Source: an uncultured Bacteroidales bacterium (GTDB lineage Bacteria; Bacteroidota; Bacteroidia; Bacteroidales; FEN-979). From it: 43,985 nucleotides of DNA. The notes beneath the pieces were generated by a model. That model worked only from the letters and a program-made list of their open reading frames with translations. It did not search any database and had not been told where the DNA came from. Position numbers and translations under genes: made by a program. The stretch is taken from contig CAIWXI010000033.1 of assembly GCA_903916595.1 (NCBI GenBank), positions 1-43,985 on the forward strand, given 5' to 3'. Below are positions 7,397 to 14,755 of the stretch, one piece after another; the first letter of the stretch is position 1, and every line of letters starts with the position of its first letter.

Positions 7397-7572
7397 TCCA
7401 GGTAGGCATTTATAAGTGTTATAGAATTCTGAACATCCGAATACAGATACAAGCCTGATGGCTGAAATCCATACTTTTCCTGGTAGTAAATTTTCAGGAC
7501 GGTTTTAGGCCTTAATGCAACAAGATAATCAAATTTATGATCTGTGTCAATATAATTTACGAAAAGCGTAAA
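7393..7572 (-). pseudogene. Truncated partner gene of the HTH regulator (3' end only)
   Basis: On the minus strand a frame of 59 codons is open from 7572 to TGA at 7393-7395, which overlaps the ATG of the HTH gene by four bases. It reads IDTDHKFDYLVALRPKTVLK and continues KYGFQPSGLYLYSDVQNS, ending INAYLE. It looks like genuine protein but has no ATG, GTG or usable TTG start; a stop (TAA, 7573-7575) lies just upstream. I do not recognise the family. Most likely the 3' remnant of the first gene of a two-gene module, or a gene whose 5' end was lost by rearrangement. Confidence 0.45.
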
Positions 7573-7623
7573 TTAATTATTCGAAATCAGACTCGACCAA
7601 GGGTGAATAATTTCCTGAATAAA

Positions 7624-8541
7624 CTATTTTTTGATGAATTTCTGCTGTATTGTATAGTTATCGCTGCAGATCTTAATAAGGAAAAGTCCGTTTGGCAAAT
7701 CTCTTACATCAATGCTGCTGAAACCGGGCTTCAGCGTTTCTGACTTAAGAAGCAATCCGCTCATGGTATATATCTCCACCTTTATTTCTTTTCCGTCAGA
7801 TCCACGGATATTGAGTTTGTCAATAACCGGATTCGGATAAATCTGTATGTCCCCCCTGAACGTTTGATCATTAAATCCGGTTACTGCGTCTTTCACACAA
7901 CGAACCGACCCCCCGATCTTTTTATTGAAATAGTTTCCCCTGTCAATATGTTTGGCATCACTGAATATGCCCCGGAACCAGGCTTCTGTCGGACTACTTT
8001 CTGTTGAACACCACCAGCAGCCTGTGAACCCGATACTCCAGAACACTCCGTAACTTTCAATTAATCCGCCGGGAAGGGCAGTAAAGCCAACTTCATTTGT
8101 TGCACCTACATTCGGATTTACCCAATGAGCCGTGCCCTCTTCTTTAAGTTTACCGCCGGCTACACTGTCACTCCCTAACAAATCAGCGAGAGCCGACCAT
8201 TCAGCGTCAGTTGCAACATGCCAACCGGCGGGGGCTAATCCCCTGCTGTCATTTACAGCAAACCAGTTGTACAACTTTCCGTAGGTTAAAGCATTTCCCG
8301 GATTATTACCGTAATTGCAATATGCACCGGTTGATAATAATGGCCATACAGTGTTATCGGTGACATTCGGAATCGCATCCCCATTGCGATAGTGTGTAAC
8401 CTTCAGGTTTTCTTTCAGCCATTCCTGCGAACCGATGGTTAAAACAGTATATACATTCCCGTCGATGTCGGTAACTGTCTGTGCGCTGCTTTCCAAAACA
8501 TATAGTGAAAGCATGACTAAAAGAATCATGACTCGTTTCAT
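7624..8541 (-). CDS. FISUMP-domain secreted protein with T9SS sorting domain
   Basis: 305 residues from the ATG at 8541, which places a signal peptide (MKRVMILLVMLS...SSAQ) at the terminus; the longer frame to 8649 adds unlikely residues. Mature residues about 22-210 match the FISUMP pattern (Fibrobacter succinogenes major paralogous domain): TVTDIDGNVYTVLTIGSQEWLKEN, then GDAIPNV, YGKLYNWFAV, GLAPAGWHVATDAEWS, GGSVRCVKD. The C-terminal about 80 residues (IQIYPNPV, VEIYTMSG, LPNGLFLIKI, QQKFIKK) are a T9SS type A sorting domain. FISUMP proteins are common on the surface of Bacteroidota and Fibrobacteres; they resemble lectin/formylglycine-generating folds, but a defined activity is not known. 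Probably monocistronic. Confidence 0.85.
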   Translation of the reverse strand: MKRVMILLVMLSLYVLESSAQTVTDIDGNVYTVLTIGSQEWLKENLKVTHYRNGDAIPNVTDNTVWPLLSTGAYCNYGNNPGNALTYGKLYNWFAVNDSRGLAPAGWHVATDAEWSALADLLGSDSVAGGKLKEEGTAHWVNPNVGATNEVGFTALPGGLIESYGVFWSIGFTGCWWCSTESSPTEAWFRGIFSDAKHIDRGNYFNKKIGGSVRCVKDAVTGFNDQTFRGDIQIYPNPVIDKLNIRGSDGKEIKVEIYTMSGLLLKSETLKPGFSSIDVRDLPNGLFLIKICSDNYTIQQKFIKK

Positions 8542-8685
8542 TGGCTGCTTGATTAATTGTATTTTCCCTGCAAAATAATGCCGATTTCCGAATAACGAAT
8601 GAAAATCCTTACGAGTGGTCGAAATTGTTCGTGAATGACAGGATTTCATTCCCGGTAAAAACCAGGAAAAGGAAAAACTTTTTCA

Positions 8686-8693
8686 TATATTTG
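8686..8693 (+). promoter_or_regulatory. Possible -7 box upstream of DUF4403 gene
   Basis: TATATTTG matches TAnnTTTG, 90 bases before the ATG at 8783. No -33 TTTG at the expected distance. The 240-base region between the divergent FISUMP and DUF4403 genes must hold promoters for both. Confidence 0.3.
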
Positions 8694-8782
8694 AATTTTG
8701 GGATCTTTCAAGGGGAGAAATATTTTGAACCGGAGATACTATCCGCAGGGTTTTTCCTTTATTATATAAGAGACTATTCTAT

Positions 8783-10192
8783 ATGCAAGGGGTTGCCCGT
8801 AACTCACTGATAAAACCTCTGTTCCCCCTGGTCCTGATTTTTCTTCTTTCAGGCTGCCAGGCCATGAAGATTGATAAGCCTGCCGAGAAATATGATGCGC
8901 TTACTTACCAGCCTCAGTATTCGTATCTGAACATTCCGATTGAGGTGAATGCACAACACCTTAAAAAGCTTGTAAATAAAAAACTGAACGGACAGCTTTA
9001 CGCCGACACCAGCTGGGACGATAATGGCGGGGATAACCTGATGCTCTATGCTTCAAAACGCGACAGCATCGAAATAGGGTTCGACAACAATTTCATAACC
9101 TATCGCGTACCCCTTAAAATATTCATCCGGAAACGTATCTCGATCGGGGCGTTTGGGTTTCACCTTAGCGATATTAAATCAGCTGAGGCCGAGGTTGCGC
9201 TGAAATTCAAAACCAAACTGAGCCTGAACAAAGACTGGAGCCTTTCAACCCTCACACTACCCGATGGCTATGAGTGGATCCGGAACCCTAGTGTTTCGCT
9301 TGCCGGACTGAACCTCCCTCTCCCCGTTCTGTCGGATATACTGCTGAAATCCAAACTCGGCGATATCGCAAAGGAAATCGATAAAGCTATCAGGGCTTCA
9401 GTAAATCTTCACCGCATCATTGGCGATGCCTGGACTGCAATGCAAAAACCCATGCTGATTTCCCCCGAATACTCTTTATGGCTGAAGCTGAATCCGGCCG
9501 AAATCAGCTCAGTCCCAATCAGGGGCGGGAACGGGATCTTCAATCATGCCATAGGATTGAAAGCCCTGGTGGAACTTAATTTCGGACAGAAGCCCGATTC
9601 ATCAGTAAACCTGGCCCTGCCTCTGCTTAAAATCACAAGCGCTATCCCCGATAATTTCAATGTCAATTTCTCCCTGGATATTCCTTTCTCATATATCAAC
9701 GACCTGGCAAAAAAAGCGATGCTTGGCTATACCCTGCAGTATAAGAAATACCACATCACTGTAAAGGATATTTCGGTGTACGGACAAGGACAGTTTCTTA
9801 TTGTTTCCCTTCTTGTGGATGGCAGTGTGAAAGGAACCATCTACCTGGCCGGTATTCCTTCATTCAACAAGGATTCCCTTACCATAGGCATGGAAAACCT
9901 GGATTACTCGATTTCCACAAAAAATGTAGTGGTCAAAACGGCTTCCTGGCTCTTCCATTCGGGATTCATTCAGAAAATTAAGTCAAGCCTGGTTTTCCCT
10001 GTGGGCGAACAGCTTCGTTCGGCACAAGAGGAAGTCTCGGCCTATATCCGGGATAACCGCTCCCTGGGGTATTTCAGGATCAGCGGTAAAGCCGACCACC
10101 TCGATCCCGACAAGATTCTGATCACACAGCAATCGGTAAAAGCATATTTCCTCCTGGGCGGGAACCTTAAAGTAAGCCTCAATCCTGATTAA
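8783..10192 (+). CDS. DUF4403 family lipoprotein
   Basis: 469 residues. The N-terminus has a basic/hydrophobic lipoprotein signal with lipobox LLSGC (Cys25), so the protein is lipidated and sits in the inner or outer membrane facing the periplasm or surface. The body begins with SYLNIPIEVNAQHLKKLVNKKLNG, the opening typical of DUF4403. It continues with two similar halves of long amphipathic beta-strands (FITYRVPLKIFIRKR, ITVKDISVYGQGQFLIVSLLVDG), suggesting a tubular lipid-binding-like beta/alpha fold (inference). No enzymatic motif is visible. Eleven bases separate its stop from the next gene, so the two are probably cotranscribed. Confidence 0.8.
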   Translation: MQGVARNSLIKPLFPLVLIFLLSGCQAMKIDKPAEKYDALTYQPQYSYLNIPIEVNAQHLKKLVNKKLNGQLYADTSWDDNGGDNLMLYASKRDSIEIGFDNNFITYRVPLKIFIRKRISIGAFGFHLSDIKSAEAEVALKFKTKLSLNKDWSLSTLTLPDGYEWIRNPSVSLAGLNLPLPVLSDILLKSKLGDIAKEIDKAIRASVNLHRIIGDAWTAMQKPMLISPEYSLWLKLNPAEISSVPIRGGNGIFNHAIGLKALVELNFGQKPDSSVNLALPLLKITSAIPDNFNVNFSLDIPFSYINDLAKKAMLGYTLQYKKYHITVKDISVYGQGQFLIVSLLVDGSVKGTIYLAGIPSFNKDSLTIGMENLDYSISTKNVVVKTASWLFHSGFIQKIKSSLVFPVGEQLRSAQEEVSAYIRDNRSLGYFRISGKADHLDPDKILITQQSVKAYFLLGGNLKVSLNPD

Positions 10193-10203
10193 ATCTCATT
10201 CAA

Positions 10204-11553
10204 ATGAAACCTTTTTACAAATTCAGTTTTTTCCTGCTCTTCCTTGCATTGGGAACCTTGCAGTCAAGATCCCAGGATAAATGGGATACCATTATCGGCT
10301 ATGACACTGCTTCAGCAATCAAAAAGCAAACCAGGACCTTCGATGCTCACGGCAATGTACTGAACCGTCTCGATGAAGTCAGTCAGTATGGCTTCTGGTA
10401 CAATTCGACAAACGTCTCAACAACCTATGATGCCAATGGGAATAAGCTTTCCGAAACTTCTGAGTACTGGATTGGAAGTACAGGCTGGAACAAACAGTCA
10501 AGGATTACATACACTTACGACACTCAAGAAAATCTCATTTATCGTCTGAATGAACTGGGATTGAACAACGAATGGGTGAATTACCACGAAACCTCATTCA
10601 TTATAGACTCATTGGGAGATGCGACTGGTATGCTGATACGTGAATGGAAAAATGCCGAATGGGTCAATCTGCAAAGGCTTACATACGCTTATGATTCAAA
10701 TCACCAGGTCCTCACCCGGGTAAATGAAAGCTGGTTGAACAACACCTGGGAAAATGTAGGGCGGATGACAAACACCTATAATTCCATGGGGGAAACATTG
10801 ACCCAGCTTCAGGAACATTGGGCCGGTGTTGACTGGGCAAACTATAACCTTTCAACGTATTCATATGATACGGCAGGAAACATGCTGATTTATATGAACC
10901 AGTCGTGGCAGTCGGGAGCCTGGGAAAATTCATCACGAGCTGCTTACACCCTTGACAGCCTGGGAAATCCGCTTACCATCCTCTACCAGGAATGGGGCAA
11001 TGGTAAATGGGTGAATAAGCAGAGGATCACCAGCATTTACAATGAATATTCCAATAAAATTTTCGAAACCTTTGAAACTGCTGTTGACTCGGTGCTGGTG
11101 AATTCCTACCGTCACAGATATTATTATGACCTGAGGGGGAATTCGGAAATCGGCGAGAATGACGTCTGGCAGAATGAAAGCTGGAAACTCGCAATGGGTA
11201 ATCCCCTGACTATTTACGGAAATAACGAACCCCAGGATTTCATCAGCTCAGTGGTCAGGTACAGCGCCACGTTCAGGCCCTCAAATCTTGGGATGGATGA
11301 TGAAAGGCAAAATACTTATTCATTCAAGGTATATCCAAATCCGGTAGCGAATACCGTTACGATATCAGGAACCATTGAAAAATCAGGAAGCACAATACTT
11401 TCAGTGTATTCTGTGCAAGGACAACTGCTCCTTCAGCGAAAGATCAGCCAGGACAAAACCCTGATCGATATCAGCAGTTTTTCACAAGGGATCTACCTGT
11501 TTAAACTCGGCAAGGGAAAAAATTCCTCCGTAAAGCAAATTGTAAAAGATTAA
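10204..11553 (+). CDS. Secreted Trp/Tyr-rich repeat protein with T9SS sorting domain
   Basis: 449 residues. Signal peptide 1-23 (MKPFYKFSFFLL...SRSQ). Residues about 35-335 hold roughly nine degenerate repeats near 32 residues, each with a YDxxGN-like turn followed by a W-x(4)-W segment, for example TYDANGNKLSE then GWNKQSR, and SYDTAGNMLI then GAWENSSR. This resembles the YD/RHS repeat cadence, but the repeats are longer and tryptophan-rich, with no RHS core or toxin domain. The C-terminus (FKVYPNPVANTVTI, VYSVQGQLLL, FSQGIYLFKL, VKQIVKD) is a T9SS type A sorting domain. Likely a surface protein with a repeated beta fold; ligand unknown. Its stop overlaps that of the convergent GH53 gene by four bases. 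Confidence 0.75.
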   Translation: MKPFYKFSFFLLFLALGTLQSRSQDKWDTIIGYDTASAIKKQTRTFDAHGNVLNRLDEVSQYGFWYNSTNVSTTYDANGNKLSETSEYWIGSTGWNKQSRITYTYDTQENLIYRLNELGLNNEWVNYHETSFIIDSLGDATGMLIREWKNAEWVNLQRLTYAYDSNHQVLTRVNESWLNNTWENVGRMTNTYNSMGETLTQLQEHWAGVDWANYNLSTYSYDTAGNMLIYMNQSWQSGAWENSSRAAYTLDSLGNPLTILYQEWGNGKWVNKQRITSIYNEYSNKIFETFETAVDSVLVNSYRHRYYYDLRGNSEIGENDVWQNESWKLAMGNPLTIYGNNEPQDFISSVVRYSATFRPSNLGMDDERQNTYSFKVYPNPVANTVTISGTIEKSGSTILSVYSVQGQLLLQRKISQDKTLIDISSFSQGIYLFKLGKGKNSSVKQIVKD

Positions 11554-12848
11554 TTGACCATCAGCTTCCCGCTGAATTCCCTGTTCCCGCAGGCAATGTT
11601 CACTACATACATCCCCTTTGCAAGGCCCAGGTCGATGCAGGTTTTGGAGTTGTCGGCCAGGCTGAGTTCTTTTACAAGGGCACCGCTGCTGCTGTAAATG
11701 CGCATTGTGGATGTGCTGTTGAGACCGTTCAGCTCGATGTTGAACAGCCTGCCATACGTTGGATTGGGATAAATGCGGATGTTGTTTTCGATGTTCAATT
11801 CATTTTCTCCCAAAGGATTTACGAGGAAAGCATTCAGCGCCCTGGTAGGTTTGCCGTCGGCCCCCCAGCAGCTGAGCTGGTAGCCGCTCCAGGTTTTTTC
11901 GCCTTCGGGTTCCCAGTAAATGACTCCCAGTCCTTTGTTATTCGGGACTGCTCTCACTTTACCAATGACTGCAACAAGCATATCATAGGTATTCTGCACC
12001 TTGGTATAATCGCCTCCCACTTCCACGACCATTACTTCTTTGTTGTACCTGCTCACCATATCGTTGAGGTTGTTTCCCAGGTTGTTGATGGTCGCTGTAT
12101 AATCTGACCCCAGCCAGTAAGGATAATATGAAGCGCCTATGATATCATACCGAACTCCCTGGGTTGTGCAGTTGTCGAAAAACCACCTGAACTTGGCGTT
12201 GTCATTGCCCTGGTCGATATGGATAATGACTTTGATGGTGTTGTCCACAGCTTTTGTCGCATCATATCCTTTATTCAGCAGCTGGGCCAGCTGGGGGAAG
12301 TTCGAACTGTTTCCGTCGGGCCAGAGAATGCCCCCGGGGATCTCGTTCCCTACCTGCACCCATTCTGGTGTGGCTCCTATCGATTTCAGGGTGTCAAGCA
12401 CTTCGTAAGTATGATCGTAAAGATCATTGAGCAACTGGCTGAACGTATGACCGGCCCAGGCTGCGGGCTTGGTTTGCTTTGATGGATCAGCCCATGAATC
12501 GCTGTAATGAAAATCAATCATCACCCTCATCCCCATATTTTTTGCGCGCAGGGCCATTGCGGCTACTTCCTTCTTGCTGCAATGCCCGTTGATCTTGTCG
12601 TTCGACGGATTCACCCACACCCTCAGGCGAACGGTGTTGATGCCATGATCTTTCAAGATCTGCATGCAGTCCATTTGCGTGCCGGTGCTGTCGTAAAACT
12701 TATATCCCGTGGCTTCCATCTGCTGAAGCCAGCCAATATCGGCACCTTTCACGAACTGTGCCCTCACCTCATCCGCAGTCAGGAAAAAGATGAATGAAAA
12801 TAAAACGCATGAGATAAAAAGGGCAGGGGACCGATATGAATTTTTCAT
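11550..12848 (-). CDS. GH53 arabinogalactan endo-beta-1,4-galactanase with T9SS sorting domain
   Basis: 432 residues from ATG 12848. This start fits the signal peptide (MKNSYRSPALFISC...VRAQ) and a promoter 20-50 bases upstream; the longer frame to 12908 would start upstream of the promoter. Residues about 31-355 are a GH53 (beta/alpha)8 barrel: FVKGADIGWLQQME, INTVRLRVWVNP, VMIDFHYSDSWADPSKQTKP, WVQVGNEI with Glu169 as the probable acid/base, and VVEVGG with Glu276 as the probable nucleophile. GH53 enzymes cut beta-1,4-galactan side chains of pectin. The C-terminal about 75 residues (IRIYPNPTYGRL, MRIYSSSG, LAKGMYVVNI) direct T9SS export, so the enzyme should act outside the cell. There is no neighbouring SusC/SusD pair, so it is not in an obvious polysaccharide-utilisation locus. 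Confidence 0.88.
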   Translation of the reverse strand: MKNSYRSPALFISCVLFSFIFFLTADEVRAQFVKGADIGWLQQMEATGYKFYDSTGTQMDCMQILKDHGINTVRLRVWVNPSNDKINGHCSKKEVAAMALRAKNMGMRVMIDFHYSDSWADPSKQTKPAAWAGHTFSQLLNDLYDHTYEVLDTLKSIGATPEWVQVGNEIPGGILWPDGNSSNFPQLAQLLNKGYDATKAVDNTIKVIIHIDQGNDNAKFRWFFDNCTTQGVRYDIIGASYYPYWLGSDYTATINNLGNNLNDMVSRYNKEVMVVEVGGDYTKVQNTYDMLVAVIGKVRAVPNNKGLGVIYWEPEGEKTWSGYQLSCWGADGKPTRALNAFLVNPLGENELNIENNIRIYPNPTYGRLFNIELNGLNSTSTMRIYSSSGALVKELSLADNSKTCIDLGLAKGMYVVNIACGNREFSGKLMVN

Positions 12849-12868
12849 AGGAATATGATAATGGATAT

Positions 12869-12900
12869 CAAAAGTACAAAAAATGAAGGCGGATTGCAAT
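12869..12900 (-). promoter_or_regulatory. Promoter of the GH53 gene
   Basis: On the minus strand, TACTTTTG (12876 to 12869) matches the -7 box TAnnTTTG. ATTG (12900 to 12897) stands 20 bases upstream as the -33 element. Transcription would begin near 12862, about 14 bases before the ATG at 12848. This supports that start over 12908. Confidence 0.5.
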
Positions 12901-13009
12901 TTTGACAAGGTCTCAGATAGAAATGCTTTATGTATATTGCGGATGATTTTCGCTTTGTTTTACCTTGATTTCGGGGCAATTCAGCTGGTGAAAGGAAAAA
13001 TACCAATTC

Positions 13010-13741
13010 ATGAGATTCCTTCATTTTTTTACTGTTGTTCTTACTCTTTGTATTACCACTGCTTTTGCCCAGGAAGAGCCAAAACCTGAGAAACCGAAGT
13101 TTGCCCTCGGCGTAAATTTTTCATCTGGTTATGCCTACCGTTTCATCTGGCTTTCAAAGGATGCTTCTTCCTTTACCCATAAGGTTAAAGAGCTATTCGA
13201 CGACACTGAAGAAGGCAAATTCGGATATACCACCGGGCTGAATTTTTCATGGTTTGCGGCGAAAAGACTAACCATTGAGTCGGGAATCTGGTTTTCAAAC
13301 AAGGGGTTCGACCTGAAATGGGTAGACCTAACAACCGCAACCGGGGAACCTGATCCCATAGGCAAAGCAAAAGTGCATTATTCACTGGCTTATCTTTCGG
13401 TGCCACTGAAATTGAATTTCAACATCCTCACTTCACCTCTGACCTTGTTTGTTTCAGCAGGAATCACAGCCGATTACCTGCTGTATTCGAAGAACAAAAT
13501 ATTCGTGGTGTATACCGACGGGCATACCGATTCACATACCAGTGACAGCCGGGAAGGCCTGAAAGATCTGACCATGTCGGCCATCGGTTCTGTCGGACTG
13601 GAATATACTTTTCTGAAACACTTCAGGGTAAGATTCGAGCCGACTTATATGATGAATATTATAAAGATCGGTTCGGGGGATGCTGGAACCTGGCTCTGGT
13701 CAGTTGGTGGAAATGTGGGAATGTATTATGTGTTTTATTAG
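13010..13741 (+). CDS. PorT-like outer-membrane beta-barrel protein
   Basis: 243 residues. Signal peptide 1-20 (MRFLHFFTVVLTLC...AFA), then a short charged EEPKPEKPK segment. The rest alternates hydrophobic and polar residues in about eight strand-like stretches (FALGVNFSSGYAYRFIW, LTIESGIWFSNKGFDLKWV, YLSVPLKLNFNIL, HFRVRFEPTYMMNI) and ends VGMYYVFY with a terminal aromatic, as needed for outer-membrane insertion. This is the common PorT/outer-membrane-beta-barrel family of Bacteroidota; specific function unknown. Single gene, convergent with the DUF3108 gene, six bases between stops. Confidence 0.75.
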   Translation: MRFLHFFTVVLTLCITTAFAQEEPKPEKPKFALGVNFSSGYAYRFIWLSKDASSFTHKVKELFDDTEEGKFGYTTGLNFSWFAAKRLTIESGIWFSNKGFDLKWVDLTTATGEPDPIGKAKVHYSLAYLSVPLKLNFNILTSPLTLFVSAGITADYLLYSKNKIFVVYTDGHTDSHTSDSREGLKDLTMSAIGSVGLEYTFLKHFRVRFEPTYMMNIIKIGSGDAGTWLWSVGGNVGMYYVFY

Positions 13742-13747
13742 AATAGC

Positions 13748-14755
13748 CTAATCCCCCGATCCTTCTTTCCCGTTCACCGGATTTTTAAGGCCTTTGTATT
13801 TTACCAGTTCCATCTTGACCGATCCAACGATCACCGCCGATTTTGCGAGGATGGGGATATGGTTTTTATCATCGGAGATCCAGAGATCCATGGGATATGG
13901 CTGGCTGAATACAGCGCCGGTGACTACCATGGGCTTGAAATGCAGACAGCGGAAAGTCCCGAGTTCGGTAGTGACTTCTTCCCTCCCTATGAATTTGATC
14001 ACCGAAGAATACAGGGAATCGTCGAGGATGAAATTGATGGGATAAATATCCCCGGCCTTCAATGCTGAAAAATCAAAATTGCGGGCGTGGAAGTAAGCCG
14101 AAATGATATCGTGTGTTCCGACCGGCATTTTTTTATTGGCCCTGGTACTGGAATAGGATCCTGAGAACTGGTTGAACTTTACCTCATCCTTGTAAATATA
14201 ATCCCCTTCATGGGTATCCCTTTTAAATTTCCAGGGAACCAGGTATTCCATATCAACCCAGCTTTCGAAGCGATCGTTGACTTTAAAAAACAAATTGAAA
14301 GCGCCTTTCGATTTTCCTTCGCCGATAATATGATAAGTCTTCCTTCCCGATACTTCCACGGGCTCTTCTTGCACCTCCAGGCTGCCTGTGCCTGCAGTGA
14401 CTTTGCCGGTAAGATAGGAATCATAGTAAACTTTGAAAGTGAGTTTTTCGCCGTAGGTGAAGGATCCGTTACTCACGGGTTTCAGCTCCTGAGCGTAGCA
14501 CGTGATAAGTGATAAGTGAAACGTGAAGAGGAAAAGCAGGATGCGGGATGCGGGATGCAGGATGCGGGATGCAGGATGCAGGATGCGGGATGCGGGATGC
14601 AGGATGCGGGATGCGGGATGCAGGATGCGGGATGCGGGATACCCAGTCACCCAGTCACCCAGTAACCCAGTAACCCAGCAACCCAGTAACCCAGTAACCC
14701 AGCAACCCAGTAACCCAGCCATCCTGTATCTCATTCTCCCTGCCTTACAAGACAA
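13748..14755 (-). CDS. DUF3108 domain protein with repeat-derived N-terminus
   Basis: The mature part (about residues 90-335) reads [23 protein letters not shown], then [15 protein letters not shown] and [22 protein letters not shown], and later RCLHFKPMV. This is the DUF3108 family, periplasmic proteins of unknown function often placed near envelope genes. A signal-peptide-like stretch ([17 protein letters not shown]) precedes it. Upstream, the frame runs through a 15 x 7 bp array (ASRILHP repeats) and a 10 x 8 bp array (WVTGLLG repeats) before reaching in-frame ATGs at 14722, 14734 and 14755. No ATG, GTG or TTG exists in frame between the arrays and the signal peptide. So either translation crosses the arrays or a non-standard start is used. 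The 14755 ATG overlaps the end of leuS by 11 bases, implying one transcript. A gain or loss of one repeat unit would shift the frame. Confidence 0.7.
   Translation of the reverse strand: MSCKAGRMRYRMAGLLGCWVTGLLGCWVTGLLGDWVTGYPASRILHPASRILHPASRILHPASRILHPASRILLFLFTFHLSLITCYAQELKPVSNGSFTYGEKLTFKVYYDSYLTGKVTAGTGSLEVQEEPVEVSGRKTYHIIGEGKSKGAFNLFFKVNDRFESWVDMEYLVPWKFKRDTHEGDYIYKDEVKFNQFSGSYSSTRANKKMPVGTHDIISAYFHARNFDFSALKAGDIYPINFILDDSLYSSVIKFIGREEVTTELGTFRCLHFKPMVVTGAVFSQPYPMDLWISDDKNHIPILAKSAVIVGSVKMELVKYKGLKNPVNGKEGSGD
14536..14640. repeat. Heptamer tandem array, 15 units
   Basis: Fifteen contiguous 7-base units of GCAGGAT or GCGGGAT fill 105 bases exactly. On the minus strand they lie inside the open 5' part of the DUF3108 frame and encode ASRILHP repeats. 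There are no spacers, so this is not a CRISPR. Confidence 0.95.
14641..14720. repeat. Octamer tandem array, 10 units
   Basis: Ten 8-base units of ACCCAGTM or ACCCAGCM (M = A or C) directly follow the heptamer array. On the minus strand they encode WVTGLLG-like repeats of the DUF3108 frame. The array ends 24 bases before the leuS stop codon. Confidence 0.95.

Noticed and set aside
7537-7743. A 68-codon plus-strand gene
   Set aside because: It overlaps the T9SS C-terminus of the FISUMP gene and the minus-strand HTH partner remnant; no supporting motif.
10300-11220. RHS/YD-repeat toxin
   Set aside because: The repeats are longer than YD units, there is no RHS core or toxin domain, and a T9SS sorting domain ends the protein.
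11550-12848. Polysaccharide-utilisation locus around the GH53 enzyme
   Set aside because: No SusC/SusD, sugar regulator or further glycosidase is next to it. The neighbours are unrelated surface proteins.
14536-14720. A CRISPR array
   Set aside because: The repeats are contiguous 7- and 8-base units without spacers and there are no cas genes.
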